DNA from: Epichloe hybrida | Lineage: Eukaryota > Ascomycota > Sordariomycetes > Hypocreales > Clavicipitaceae | Length of the DNA stretch: 64,000 bases | Reading direction: 5' to 3' | Assembly (NCBI GenBank): GCA_019022495.1 | Contig: JAFEKR010000070.1 | Location: forward strand, 23,018-87,017 | Part shown: piece by piece, positions 9,277 to 20,542 of the stretch | How positions within the stretch are numbered: position 1 is the stretch's first letter | How the letters are laid out: every line of letters starts with the position of its first letter | Position numbers and translations under genes: made by a program | The notes under the pieces: generated by a model | What the model was told of the DNA's origin: nothing | The model's database searches: none | What the model saw: only the letters and a program-made list of their open reading frames with translations

Positions 9277-11907
9277 TCAAAGACCCGCCAGTATGCTCTG
9301 TATTCCCACAGAACCCGCATCGTCCCTCTTCTGCACAAACGCCCGGAAATCACCCTTGCACAACTTCCCCCTGCCCCCGCCCTGTCCCGGCGCCAGCGTC
9401 CTCGACTTCTCCCTCAGCGCCTCCGGGCCAACGATGAACAGGGAGCCAATCTCGGTGAGAAGCTCAACCATGACGGACACGTCCTTGGCGAGGGTCCAGT
9501 CGCGCATCACGGAGACGTACTTTGCAATGTCCTGCGTGACCATCAGGCCGCCCGTCGCGTTGACCTGGAATTTCTTGAAGTGGTCAAACAGGAGCTGGTG
9601 GATGGAGAGGGCGAGCTCGCTGAAGAACTTTTCGGCGTTGAGGCCGTCGATGGCCCGGCCGGCCTCTTTGGATGCGCGGCCGAGGAACCTGCAGACGTTG
9701 AGGCACGTGGGCGTTTGTAGAGACTCGAGCTCTGCGCCTCTGGGGCGGAAATCTTGCTTCTTCTGGCCGGCGAGCGCCTTGGTGATGTAGTTGGTGATGA
9801 CGTCAATGGTGATCTTCAGGACGGCATTCGTCTTCTTCTCAATCGCCTCAATCGCCAGGTTCCTCTGGGCCTCCATGCTCTTTCGGACCGTGGTGTTGGA
9901 CTCGGCGAGGCGGATGAGCACGACAGTGATGAAACGGTCCATGATGGCCGAGATTGTCACGGCCGGCCGAATGGTCGGCAGGAACGACAGGTCAGGTTCC
10001 GTCTTGGAGTTTTCCACAATCGTCGCCTCGGCATGGGCGGCGTCGAGCCCCGTCTGGACGTAGACTTGGCCCATATTGCTCAGCAGAAGCTGCAGCAGCG
10101 TGTTGACGTCTCTGGGCGTCTCGACCTGCGATCCCAGCTCCAATGTCCGTTGGACGCTCTCGGCCAGCCACTTGAGCATCCGCTTGGCGTTGGCGACGCC
10201 GAGTCCGCCATCCTCCTCGGACACCTCGATTTCGTTCCTGTTCTCCTTATCCTTGATGCCGGCAACACGCAACATCATCCGTTTCTGCGTCGGCGTGAGA
10301 TCCGATGAGTCTAATCTGTCCAGGTACGCATCCTTTGCAGACGCCAGAAACTGTGTGCCCTGCTGGGCTAATGATGCCATGAATCCCTGGGGGGCCTTTT
10401 TCTTCCGCGAATGGTACATGGTGAACTTGAATAGCAGTGAACTGTACATTTCCTCGAGGCTCTTCTTTTCTCGCTCAATGTACGAGCTTCCGACTAGGTA
10501 TGGGATGAACAGCTCGTCCACCTGCTGGTCAAGTGTTTGCGCAATTTGCCCCGAGCAGGGGTCCGGGTGTTCGGTGAGGCCATGTGTTTTTAGGTCCTCA
10601 ATGAGTGAGCTGATGTAGCTCCTCGAGGAGTGTAGTGATCTCAGAAAGGCCAGGGTAGAGACCGTTTCTGCCTTGTCGAGGACTTTTTCGAGGCGCTGCT
10701 GGATGGACTGCTGGAATACACGCTGGATGAACTTGATGAGAACGGTTTCGTAGTACGGGAACGCGCGCTTGATGATGAAGGATTCGTCTTGCATCACAAT
10801 CCTGACCTCATCGACGAGGGACTGTAGCCCGGGATCTACGCCAGGGGGGTCTGAGTCGGGGTCGGCCAGGATTTCCCATGTCTCGCCGTCTGCTATTGCT
10901 TCATCGTTGAGCTGGTCACGGTCGATGAAGAACTGATGTTGGTTGACAAAGATGGCAATCACGCTAGCACCACCATTGAAGTCGTACAGGACCTTGGAGC
11001 ACTCCATCATGTCGTCGAAATTCTGCAATCGATAGCTGTTGTTGAATTGTTCCAACAGATCTTGTTCTAGCGATTCACAGAATTTCTCAAGAATCTCGCG
11101 TGTGTTGTGCGATTTGGGAGAGCCGTTCTGCGCTGGAGGAGTCGAGCTGTTCGGCAGGCCGTTGGCGTGTCCCCAAGAAGAAGGGTCAAGCTGCTGGCTC
11201 ATTCTCATCAACTGCCGGGCGATAACGGCGCATCTGATTTTGTTTTCGGCTCCGCCCTGGAGTCGAATGTCTTCCAGAAATGACAGGACGCCCGATTCAC
11301 TCAGCTCTGTCCAACATTGAATCAAGAACATGGCGTCCTGGGCGCGTCGTCGCTTGCGATCCAGTTCCTCGAGCTTCTCTCCGATTTGAACCGCCACATT
11401 GCCTCCACCGTCGGCCCTGCTGCCGGTCTCGGGAGCAACGCCCGGGTTGTCTTGGCCTAGCGATCCGTCAAGTGCTTCAAAGGAGCTCATGGTCTGGTCG
11501 AGCTTTCGACCTAGTCTGTCGAGGGTCTGGTCATGTTGGATTTCGGCCCGGCGAACCTGCGACAGGAGCTCGGATTCTTTTTCTTGCAACTCGTCTCCGA
11601 GTAAGGCCAATTGCGACAAGGCATCTAATTGAGGGCACCGCCGGTCAGCTTCCACAGCGATAAGAAGAACATTGGGGTCATGTGCGTAGGCGGCAGCAAC
11701 TGTACTTTCAAAGGTGCGAATCAATGGCTTCGGGTCAAAGGCAGCAGGTGCCGGGCCCGAACGGCGATTGACAGGCACAGCGCTATCGGCCAGACTGTCG
11801 ACAAAGTCACGGACGATGAAGTCCTTGTTGGAGAAGTTTTCCAAGGTAAAACTCGGTCCTTTCGGATAGAGGCTCTTGGGCGGCGGCCCTGTGCTGTTCC
11901 GCTCCAT
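9277..11907 (-). CDS. SEC10: Exocyst complex component Sec10
   Basis: A single-exon gene of 876 aa, close to the usual length of Sec10 (about 870 aa in yeast). Sec10 is one of eight exocyst subunits that tether secretory vesicles to the plasma membrane, important at the hyphal tip. The N-terminus (FTLENFSNKDFIVRDFVDSL) is followed by a coiled-coil region at about 95-150 (LSQLALLGDELQEKESELL and after), then a long helical-rod body with ERVFQQS-like (FIQRVFQQSIQQRLEKV) and SYIEREKKSLEEMYSSLLFKF segments typical of the family. The C-terminal part includes QDIAKYVSVMRDW and VMVELLTEIGSLFIVGPEAL. No break is seen. It is divergent from NUS1. Confidence 0.92.
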   Translation of the reverse strand: MERNSTGPPPKSLYPKGPSFTLENFSNKDFIVRDFVDSLADSAVPVNRRSGPAPAAFDPKPLIRTFESTVAAAYAHDPNVLLIAVEADRRCPQLDALSQLALLGDELQEKESELLSQVRRAEIQHDQTLDRLGRKLDQTMSSFEALDGSLGQDNPGVAPETGSRADGGGNVAVQIGEKLEELDRKRRRAQDAMFLIQCWTELSESGVLSFLEDIRLQGGAENKIRCAVIARQLMRMSQQLDPSSWGHANGLPNSSTPPAQNGSPKSHNTREILEKFCESLEQDLLEQFNNSYRLQNFDDMMECSKVLYDFNGGASVIAIFVNQHQFFIDRDQLNDEAIADGETWEILADPDSDPPGVDPGLQSLVDEVRIVMQDESFIIKRAFPYYETVLIKFIQRVFQQSIQQRLEKVLDKAETVSTLAFLRSLHSSRSYISSLIEDLKTHGLTEHPDPCSGQIAQTLDQQVDELFIPYLVGSSYIEREKKSLEEMYSSLLFKFTMYHSRKKKAPQGFMASLAQQGTQFLASAKDAYLDRLDSSDLTPTQKRMMLRVAGIKDKENRNEIEVSEEDGGLGVANAKRMLKWLAESVQRTLELGSQVETPRDVNTLLQLLLSNMGQVYVQTGLDAAHAEATIVENSKTEPDLSFLPTIRPAVTISAIMDRFITVVLIRLAESNTTVRKSMEAQRNLAIEAIEKKTNAVLKITIDVITNYITKALAGQKKQDFRPRGAELESLQTPTCLNVCRFLGRASKEAGRAIDGLNAEKFFSELALSIHQLLFDHFKKFQVNATGGLMVTQDIAKYVSVMRDWTLAKDVSVMVELLTEIGSLFIVGPEALREKSRTLAPGQGGGRGKLCKGDFRAFVQKRDDAGSVGIQSILAGL

Positions 11908-12761
11908 GGTGGGAGAGCGGGACTACATGTGTGTAGCTGGTGTGTAGCTGCCAGTGAAGGCGGCGGATATTATCAGCCTCGCTCCTGGAAACCCAGCAGT
12001 CGCTAGAGTACAGTGGTTGATGCCGCCGTCACTGAGGTCGAGTTCGTTCATCTGGTCAGACAAGCTGCTGTCGCGTTGATTCATCGGAACAAACTTAACG
12101 TCAAGTGGTCAAGTAAAGATCGTAAGGCCGCAGGGGACACTGAGCTAAGCCACAGAAGCCCCGCCAACCACCAGATACGCGCGCCACAGCAAGGTCCGAC
12201 ATTATGCACAATGTCATCCTTTCGTAATACAATACTCCGTGCGGAGGACCTCCGTACACTCCGTTTCTCTGCGTTGAGGTTTCTGATATATTGTCCCGCG
12301 CGAACATCATTCGTCATCGCACTTGTACGTAATTCGCGTCCAACGTGCATTGATTGGTGTGGATATTGTCTTCAAGTTGCATCAAAGCAGAGCAGAGAAA
12401 ACGGTCAAAGCTGGATGGGACCGGTCAGCGACAAGCCACATGCGAACCTAAGCCAAAGCCTATGGCGACGACGTAATTTGTCCTCCTTCTCTTCGTCCGC
12501 GATCACCACGTTGTCAAGTCTCGGTCGCATCAAATACTCGTCCACCTGTCGTGGATATCGAGTCGGGCTTTCCTTCCTTTGATTTCCTTGTCTTCATACC
12601 TCTTACACTTCATCAACCAGGTTTCCTTACCTCCTCGCCCGTGTTCTCGCAAGCAGGCGCAAACTGTCTCAAGCTCCGCACAACCTGCTTTTGATCGCCA
12701 TCGTTCCAAATCGGCACTCGATTATCCGCCAGCAAAAAAACAGTGTTAGGGACTCTTCATC
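11908..12761. promoter_or_regulatory. Divergent promoter of SEC10 (minus) and NUS1 (plus)
   Basis: 854 bp between the two starts. A C/T-rich tract at about 12560-12630 precedes the NUS1 start and probably belongs to its leader. A run of seven A at 12734-12740 lies in the leader. No convincing gene in either strand. Confidence 0.4.
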
Positions 12762-13884
12762 ATGCCAATCTCGTTTAAGGCTCGCGCGGCCTACCGCGCC
12801 GACGATATGTCGGATCACAAGTTTTTGAGCCCAAAGGCAAGAGAGAAGATCATGATGGTAAGCCAACGAGCCCGGTTGACCCCCAACAGCTTGATCAATC
12901 AATATACTCACCAAGCGCTCAAGGCACACCTACCCAGTCCAAACGAAATTCCGACCGTCGCAGTCACAAAAAGCCAGTCACAACGCCGATCTAGACTTGG
13001 CGTCCGACGATTTCTGAAGAGCCAGCTATACGTGTTCGTATTTGCTATCCTACATGGCCTATTCTCTTTGTACATCCGCATCCGACAGGCTTTCCACGTT
13101 GTCAGCTATCAAATATCATCCGTTTTGTACTACCACCACGGTACGCCTGAGTACATACGACGGGATGTGGTGGGATTGGGTCGGAAACCCAACCATCTCA
13201 GCGCCATCTTGAAAGCAGAGGAAAATCAGCGGCCAAAGGCGGATCTCGACCGCCTAATTGAGGAGACTGCCGAGCTGGCCGCCTGGTGTGCCAGTGCTGC
13301 GATTCCCGCGCTCTCAATTTATGAAAAGACAGGTGCGCAACCTCGTTCCCGCGTCCGATGGACAAAGGCGAGAGACACTGAGGAAGGCTAACGTTCTACG
13401 AACAGGTATTCTGAAGAAGCACATGCCACGAGTGTACGAGGCTGTCATGCAGAAGTTCGCCTTTTACTTTGCTGGCCAACATCCCAGCCTCTCACTCACC
13501 TCACCTCACAAAGACGCCTGTTCATCGCCCGCCTTCGCTGGCAACAAGCACGGCCAACTGAAGTTGCATCTCATATCTGCTCAGGATGGCAGGGAATCCA
13601 TCGTCGACTTGACGAGAACCCTGGCGGAAATGTCGCAGAGGGGAAAGATATCTCCGCGGGACATCTCCATAGAGCTAGTCGATGCAGAGCTCTCAGAGGG
13701 CATCATGCCCGAGCCAGACTTGCTCATCTTGTTCAGCCCCAACGTCGAGCTGTCGGGCTATCCACCATGGCAAATCCGCCTGACCGAGATCTTCTGTCTC
13801 CAGGACAACGAAGGATTCGGATACCAGGTATTTTTGAAGGCTCTGCGCAAGTTTTCCAGGGCTCAAATGCGCCAAGGCAAATAA
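12762..13884 (+). CDS. NUS1: Nus1, non-catalytic subunit of dehydrodolichyl diphosphate synthase, two exons
   Basis: Exons 12762-13332 and 13406-13884 give 349 aa. The 73-nt intron runs from GTGCGC to ACAG and includes a GGCTAAC branch site. Nus1 pairs with a Rer2/Srt1-type cis-prenyltransferase at the ER to make the polyprenyl chain of dolichol, the lipid carrier for protein glycosylation. A hydrophobic membrane segment lies at about 89-105 (LYVFVFAILHGLFSLYI) after a basic N-terminus. The C-terminal half has the cis-prenyltransferase-like fold: LDRLIEETAELAAWCASA, then ISIELVDAE, PDLLILFSPNVELSGYPPWQIRLTE. It ends RQGK, containing the R-x-G motif that Nus1 orthologues place in the partner's active site. 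It is convergent with the AlkB gene, whose stop is 163 bp downstream. Confidence 0.9.
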
Positions 13885-14047
13885 AGGGAAAGGAGGGAAG
13901 TTCCGTGTCATTCAGCCTTTGTGGCTGCAACACATGGTGTACGAACAGATAGATAGCCGCGTGATTCCTTTGGAGAAAATTTGCACTACTTTTGCAGTAG
14001 CACTTGACGTCAATCGTTCCATCCATATGGTCAGGAGAGAGCCTCAC

Positions 14048-15291
14048 CTAATCGCCCTCTTGCAAAGTCTTCTTCCACAATACCATTTCCCGACTCTGCT
14101 TGTCCCATCTATGCACAGGTCCGTTCCCAACATTGTAGTTGTAATAGTTTTCCGTCCCATCTTTGACCATGGCTCTCCGAAACGTAATGTTGATGCGCCC
14201 TCCATCGTCTTGATTCTTCCCCGTGCGTTTCGGTATCGAATGCAGCCAATTCGACTGCGTCTTGCCCCTCATGAGCACCATGTCACCACTTGCGAGCGGC
14301 AACTTCAACGTCTTGCCCTCCTTACCAGCTTGTTCCTTTCCACCACCACCACCACCACCACCAGCCGACGCCGTCCCAGGAATCGGCTTGTGCTTCATGA
14401 GGAAATCTCGCCTCGCGCCAAGAGAAAACGACGCGATGGCCGGATCCAGCCCCAGGAATCTCTCGTCATCGCTGTGAAAAGAGATGCTGTCTGCCCCCGA
14501 GGCATAGTAATTCACGAGGCAGAAGTTGAACACGCACCCCGTGGCTGCCTCCGTGGACGCGCGCAGGTCATCGAGGCACTTTGGCATGGGGCGCGGAGGA
14601 TATCGCTAGTATCGCCTATCGCATGCTGTCATGGCGGATGCTTTGTCGGTGACGATGCCGTCCCGGAAGCATGATGTGTCGTCTAGGCCGAATACCGTCG
14701 TCCATCTAGTGGGTGGGGTATGAATAGTCAATCTCCCGGAGCAAAATACCAACGCTTACACGCAGACGGCACGTGTATACAGATGTGTACATGAGAATAA
14801 TGCGGAGAAGAAGAAACTCATTACTAGAGGCTCCAGGTCTGCGCTCACCGTGGCGTTTTTATATGCGTTTGGATGCCCCCTCGCTTGATGTCGTATTCTA
14901 CTCTGTAGAACGGGAGCTCGGCGCGCAAAAACTCAAACATGTCCTTGGCCATGTATGAGGGGATATACGGCTCAAAGTAGAGGAGGTCTAGATCCGGCTG
15001 GTCGTTGATATGCCTGCCTGGGCGTGCGGGGAGGGAGGATAGCTCCCTGCTTAGTGAGGGTGGGAGGTTGGTGATGGGGTGAGGATATGTGGCGTGCTGG
15101 GATGTATCATGCTTGCATAGCATCAGATTCAATCCCCCAGGAGATGGCTCAGAGTTGGACAGCATTTATTTATCCTCGTTTTGAAAAGAGCCTAGATGAT
15201 GACTTACGTGATCTTGGTCTGCACTGTCCCGTTCCGTTCGTGTTCGTTTTGGCCATGACGTGAAGAAGGCGTCTAGGGTACGCTTGGACAT
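14048..15291 (-). CDS. AlkB-family 2-oxoglutarate/Fe(II) dioxygenase (ALKBH2/3-like), with an in-frame TAG in the last exon
   Basis: Model: exon 1 15291-15208, exon 2 15147-14849, exon 3 14705-14048; junction phases agree. Such enzymes remove alkyl groups from nucleic-acid bases. The catalytic part has FHSDDERFLG (H-x-D), the distal His in NWLHSIPKR, and RINITFRR (2OG-binding Arg pair). The N-terminus MSKRTLDAFF resembles a PCNA-interacting box, fitting repair at replication. Exon 2 contains LLYFEPYIPSYMAKDMFEF and ends KTPR, joined to WTTVFGLDDTSCF. A TAG at 14608-14606 then interrupts the frame, seven codons before MPKCLDDLR. Either a short 48-nt intron (GTCACC...ACTAG, 14653-14606, phase-neutral but with a weak donor) removes it, or the gene is truncated or mis-sequenced. 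A run of eight Gly lies between the H-x-D motif and the distal His. Confidence 0.75.
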
Positions 15292-15836
15292 GGCTTTGCG
15301 CCTGGTGCGAAGAGCGTTTCTTTGGGTTGGGAGCGGATGAAAACGACGGGTCTACTACTAAGTTTCGAAGTGATGATAGGAAGAGAGAAATAATGGGTCA
15401 ATGATGGTTCGTAGAGTGTTCGCGTGAAGATGCGTGTTCTGGCCAATTGTGAAAAGAACAATGCACGTGGGTGAAGTCGTGACATCACGAAGTCGCCCGC
15501 TCCATCATTGGACAGCCTTACTATCCGTGGGTCCCACTCTGGTGCCCCTTGTCACAACCTCACGTCAATCAGCCTTGCTCCTCAGTCAAGGGCTCCGGTC
15601 AGTGAGAGTGTGCAAAATTTTTGTGTCAAAAATACACTTGGTTATTAGGAGGTCCTCGACACGAAGCCGAGTAGCAACAGGATTTCTCTGCTCAGCCATG
15701 GAGGTCAGTCGTCACACCCTGACATACCCTAATTTTTCCATCGCTGGCAGACGCTTCTATCCACGTTTTGTTCTCATCCCAACATCCACTTCAACATCTA
15801 ATGATGCGAGCATAGAGCAAACGATCTGAACTGGAA
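15292..15836. promoter_or_regulatory. Divergent promoter of the AlkB gene and TRM5
   Basis: 545 bp between the two starts. A short upstream ORF (ATG 15699, 43 codons, stop 15828-15830) ends just before the TRM5 ATG and could dampen its translation; this is inference from position only. Confidence 0.4.
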
Positions 15837-17510
15837 ATGAACCTCTTCCACGCCCCTGCCGCCGCCAGGGCTCTCAAAACACTTGACAGGTCGTTATTCC
15901 TGCGGAGTCTGCCCACGAGTGCCGCGTGCGTCAAAGAGAACAAGTTCATCTCCAAGTACAGGAAGCAGTTGGAGAAGACCAGGGAGATCTTGCTCCTGGA
16001 AAAATTTGACCCGGTTGCTGCGGATCCGGACAGTTCTTTGGCGGCGCAGGGACGCAAATGTATCATTTTGAACCCTGGATTAAAGGCCTCAGGTTCGTGT
16101 GTATTTTCCTTCTTTTGGTGGCATGACTCAAAACCCTCGGTCCCGTCAGTGCTTGGGGCACGATAAAAAAAAAGAGAAGGCTTACGATGGGAGATGAGAC
16201 TGACGAGTGAGTGCTGATAATCTCGTAGTACCCGAGACTTGGAGTGATGAGTTGAAAGACGCGTCACGGACGGGAGGTGTCAGAGTGGTGCCGTTTGAAG
16301 TGACGATTGGGTATGACATGTGGAGTTATCGTAAGAAATATCAAGTCCCACGTTCTTTTTTCCCCCTTCTTGTAACGTTGGCTCTTTTGTACGATGTGGG
16401 CTTATCGTTGCTAACGACACCATTGCATAGTTGATGTGATGAGATCTGTTCTTCCAGATGACCTGCATGGCGAGATTCCCGTTGGCTTCAACACGGCCGG
16501 ACATGTCGGTAGGTATCAATCTTTTCAACATCAATCGTGACATCTCGCGCTGATACAAATTGACCACAGCTCATTTGAACATCAGGGGCCAGTATCTGCC
16601 TTATAAATATATCATAGCCCAAGTGATACTCGACAAGAACCCCAACATTCGCACCGTCATCAATAAGATTGACAATGTTGGCACAGAAAGTGAATTCCGC
16701 ACCTTTTCTTACGAAGTGCTCGCCGGTCCCGATGACATGCTCGTGGAAGTGAGCGAGGCAGGATGCGTGTTCAAGTTTGATTATTCCAAGGTGTACTGGA
16801 ACACCAAGCTTGGAACCGAGCATCAAAGAATCTGCACCATGTTCAAGCCCGGCGAGGTGGTCGCTGATGCTATGGCTGGAATTGGGCCTTTTGCTGTCCC
16901 AGCTGGCAAGAAGGGTGTGTTTGTGTGGGCGAATGACAAGAATCCAGAGAGCTACAAGTATCTCAGTGAGATTGTCAAGAGAAACAAGGTCACCGAGTTC
17001 GTCAAGCCTTTCAATGAAGACGGTCACGACTTCATCAAACAAGCAGCCCATCTTGTTCTTGAAGCCTCCCAGCGAGGTGATTGTGCCATCATCAAACCCG
17101 CCAAAGTCTCACGAAGCGCGCCCCCAGAGAAGCGGCCTGAGCCGATTCGCATCCCCGTGCCTCCTACTGTGTCCCACTACGTGATGAACTTGCCAGCGTC
17201 GGCGCTCGAGTTTCTTCACAATTTCAAGGGCCTGTACCATGGGCATGAGAAGCTGTTTTCGCCACACACGGAAACCAGGTTGCCGCTCATACATGCGCAC
17301 TGCTTCGCCGTCAAAGCTGACGATGCGACCCCTCTTGACGATATTTGCCAACGCATATACAACGAAATTGGTGTTCAGTTCAAGCCGGGAGATGCAGAAA
17401 AGGAAGGAGAAGTAGCTATACACGAGGTTCGGGATGTTGCCCCCGCAAAGAGGATGTTCTGCGCAACCTTTCGTTTACCCCGCGACGTGGCTTTCGCACC
17501 GCGTGTTTGA
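15837..17510 (+). CDS. TRM5: tRNA (guanine37-N1)-methyltransferase Trm5, four exons
   Basis: Exons 15837-16092, 16229-16330, 16431-16508 and 16570-17510 give 458 aa with all phases matching. Trm5 methylates N1 of G37 next to the anticodon, preventing frameshifting, in cytosol and mitochondria. Exon 1 gives NKFISKYRKQLEKTREILL and CIILNPGLK; exon 2 PETWSDELKDAS; exon 3 RSVLPDDLHGEIPVGFNTAGHV; exon 4 HLNIRGQYLPYKYIIAQVIL and DKNPNIRTVINKIDNVG. The SAM-binding core is DAMAGIGPFAVPAGKKGVF and WANDKNPES; the catalytic-side motif is HYVMNLPASALEFL. Introns start GTTCGT, GTAAGA and GTAGGT, each with an AG acceptor. Mitochondrial targeting, common in fungi, could come from the basic N-terminus (MNLFHAPAAARALKTLDR). 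Confidence 0.92.
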
Positions 17511-19417
17511 GGAACCAAAAAAGGAACGCGTCATTGTTCGTCCACGTCCAGCCACTGAGCAGGACTTTTATCTTCTGCTGTGGACGCCCGTTTCTTCTTG
17601 TCGCATACGTGGATCTCATACTTTCTTATCCTGGACTCAGGTAGGAGTCTCGACACTGTTGGACGAGGTCGTTCTATCAATGCTCGTGCGAGATGACGAC
17701 TGGGTGATAGGAACTGGAGAATTGCAAAGAGATTTAGCCCTTTGGCTTGGGACAATTCCCACTCTTCCCCCAAGGCTGGCCCAGATCGATGGCCTCTTTC
17801 ATGGTCGCCGCTGACCGAGCTCTGCAGTCGGGGCCGGTGACATGTCCAAGCATTCATACAACAGGTTGACAGAATGACGCCCAAATAACGCAATTTGCTG
17901 GGCCCAAAGCCCCATTTAAATTCTCAAAGAATGCGAAGTTGAATGCAAAATTGCAGGCTTTGTATGTGAATGCTCTGATCAAAGTCGGGGAAAGCTGCTT
18001 TCGGACGGATTGACACGTGGTATTCAATCAACCCATGCCCCCCCTCTTTACATGCCGTCAAGCCATCACCATCTTTCGCCCGGTAAAAGAGAAAACCACG
18101 CTTGCGATCATGGCAACAAGTCCGGTTGGAGTGGTGGTCGAGCAGTAACAAAACGGCCACGTAGAAAAGGATGCGAGAGAGAGACAGAACCGCAGCTTCC
18201 AAGAGGCAAATCAGTATCACGCCTGTGGTTACATCGGTCCTGCAGCCGCGCCTGCGAGGTGAGAAAAAGGTGGCTACTTGATTTTCAGTCATGAAATTCG
18301 AGAGAGATGTACAAGTCGGGATGCTTTATCAAGCGGCATTTTTTTTTTTTCGCGGGAGGAACAGCCAAGTTGGGAAGTGTTGTTCGTAGGTGATAAGACT
18401 GGCGCTAAAAAGTCTAGATGACGACGACCTTGTCAATACAACTTAATTAGTAATACTGACCACGCCAACGGACTTTGACTTGACGTGCTTTGCACTTTTG
18501 GCTGCGCGCTTCTCCACCCTTATTTTGCCTGACATGCATCCGCAAGATGCGTCGCAAGATGCGTTCCACACATCCATCAAGGTCTGTCTATCCCCTCGTC
18601 TGCCAAGATGCAAGATGAAGAGCTTTTCAAGGTCGAGATCCAATCCGAATAGGAGGCACAGGAGGGCACCACGGTGGCAGCTCGTCATAGCACTAGAGAG
18701 ACCTGCCCTGCTGCCGCTCTCTCTGGAATGTGAAGAGTCTGGTTACTCCCTCCGTAGGCTGTGGAATGTGAAGTGGTAGCTAGCTTATTGTCTCCACAAT
18801 TCAGAAGAACTGAAGACGGCCCGGTTGAGACGGATACGGGCGAAGCGGGTCGATGAAGCTCGGAGTCTTGCCTTATCTCATCCACATCCACTGTGGATCT
18901 CGATGCAGTTCAATGGCGGGATGGCGGGATGGCGGAACCGAAGCTCGATGGCGATGGCGATATGCAGGGGAAGCGTACGAGAAGCGGTAAGCGTACGAGA
19001 AGCGGTAATACAAGCAGACGTCGCTGTTCGTTGTGCAAGGCCGTTTCTTCTTCTTCCGTCTCTAATAGAAATCATGTTTCATCGTCCCCCGCTCGCACAT
19101 TTAAGCCATTTTTTTTTTCGGCAGGACCAAGAAGAGAAGTCAGTATGCGAAATATTCGACATGTTGCCTGATATCTCCACCAGTAAAGCTAGTAAAATCT
19201 CCGAAGATAATACCAACCAACTCCTTCGCCGCAGGCACCACCACACGCTGTGACCCTATTCTTCTACTAGTCTCCAAAATGGCTGCATTGTATTTGCACC
19301 AGGCTTAGCCACGGCGGCCATTCTCCCAAGTTCAAGTTGAGAAGGAACTTCTGAGACGAGTTTTTCTTAGTTGCCGATCAACGGCTGATTGACGGCGGGC
19401 CTGTTCTGCTACACTGA
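17511..19417. other. 1.9 kb without a recognisable gene, up to the transposon boundary
   Basis: Normal GC, many short open frames on both strands, none recognised and none with long consistent splicing. It includes a perfect 18-bp tandem duplication at 18973-19008 and GGATGGC repeats at about 18913-18935. It may hold the TRM5 3' end plus non-coding RNA or a decayed gene. The GC content drops abruptly at 19421-19455. Confidence 0.4.
18973..19008 (+). repeat. 18-bp unit present twice in tandem
   Basis: The unit GCGTACGAGAAGCGGTAA is repeated perfectly at 18973-18990 and 18991-19008. It is isolated and no gene is attached. Confidence 0.85.
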
Positions 19418-19420
19418 TAA

Positions 19421-19454
19421 GGGTCTGATCCACGAGCCGGTGCAAACTTTGCAC
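19421..19454 (+). repeat. Left terminal inverted repeat of the outer DNA transposon
   Basis: Begins GGGTCTGATCCACGAG and ends TTTGCAC. It is an exact reverse complement of 42904-42937 and is preceded by TAA (19418-19420). Confidence 0.9.
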
Positions 19455-20072
19455 GAGTGCAAAATGCATATAAGCGGACGCGCTAGCCATTTTTATTAGC
19501 TAAGATCTATAGAAATTTATAGAACTTTATCTAAATTATATAAACACTATAGCCTCCCTTATTTATAATATATCTTTTTAACTAGGGCTATGTAAATACC
19601 TATAATAGGCTTAGATACTAAGAATAAAGTAAATTTTACTAATTTCTAGGTATAAATTATATACTTTATATTATACTTATATAAAGTTTACACTAGTGTA
19701 AAGTTTATACCTAGCTATAAGCTATAATAATGTTTCTTAGGGTTTATAACCTCTTAATTAATTAATTTATTATAGATAAAAACACTAATAATAACCTTTA
19801 GCTTATAATATTAGTTTTATAGTGTTTTTAAAAGCTAGGCTTACTATAAAGAGCCCTATATAGGCTATATTACCTTTATAAGTATATTAACTATAATAAT
19901 AATGCTTATAATACTCTCCTTAGCCTTAGAGGTACCTAGGTATTACTAATAGTATTATAAGAGCTCTATAAATATATTCTTTAATTTATATTAAAAAAGG
20001 AATTTAAAATCCTCTATTAGATACTAAGGGAGATCTTCCTTTAGCTCTATAACTAGCTTTATATTAATACTT

Positions 20073-20542
20073 TGTCAAGCGGAAAACAACACCCTAAAAG
20101 ACACGATGCTAGCCCACAGTCATAGGTAGCGGTAACGTCTGCTTACGTTAGAAGGGTTAATTAACTTAATAGCAGTAATTATAATAATGGCTAAATTAGT
20201 CTCTATAGATAGAGATAATTTAGATTAAATAGTCTATTAGATTAGAAGTGACTTTTTAGTTAAGTTAGGGAAATAATCTTATTAATTTATTTTATTAAGG
20301 TAAACATAATGGCAGCTATAGTAGTGCTAGGTATTTAAGTTAAAAATCTAAAGTTAAGTATATATAAAGAACCTTAAAAGAATCTAGCTATAGGTAATCT
20401 CTTTATAGATTAAATAGTCCCTTTACCTAGATAACTAATATTATTATCCCTTATTATATTATTTATCCCTATAATCCCCTATATTCCTTATGCTTATTAT
20501 TACAAATACACGCGTTTATAGGCGCGCATATTATAGTATATA
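20073..20542 (-). repeat. Left LTR of the gypsy element (3' LTR of a minus-strand element)
   Basis: Starts TGTCAAGCGGAAAACAACAC. It aligns throughout with 40036-40513; differences are overwhelmingly C/T and G/A, plus a deletion of about 8 bp near the end at GGCGCGCATATTATAG. Confidence 0.85.

Noticed and set aside
9754..10308. 184-codon and similar plus-strand open frames across SEC10
   Set aside because: Antisense shadows of the SEC10 coding sequence, Asp/Arg/Gly-rich in the typical shadow pattern.
13919..14674. 251-codon plus-strand frame over the AlkB gene
   Set aside because: Antisense to a gene with clear H-x-D, distal His and R-x-N-x-T-x-R motifs.
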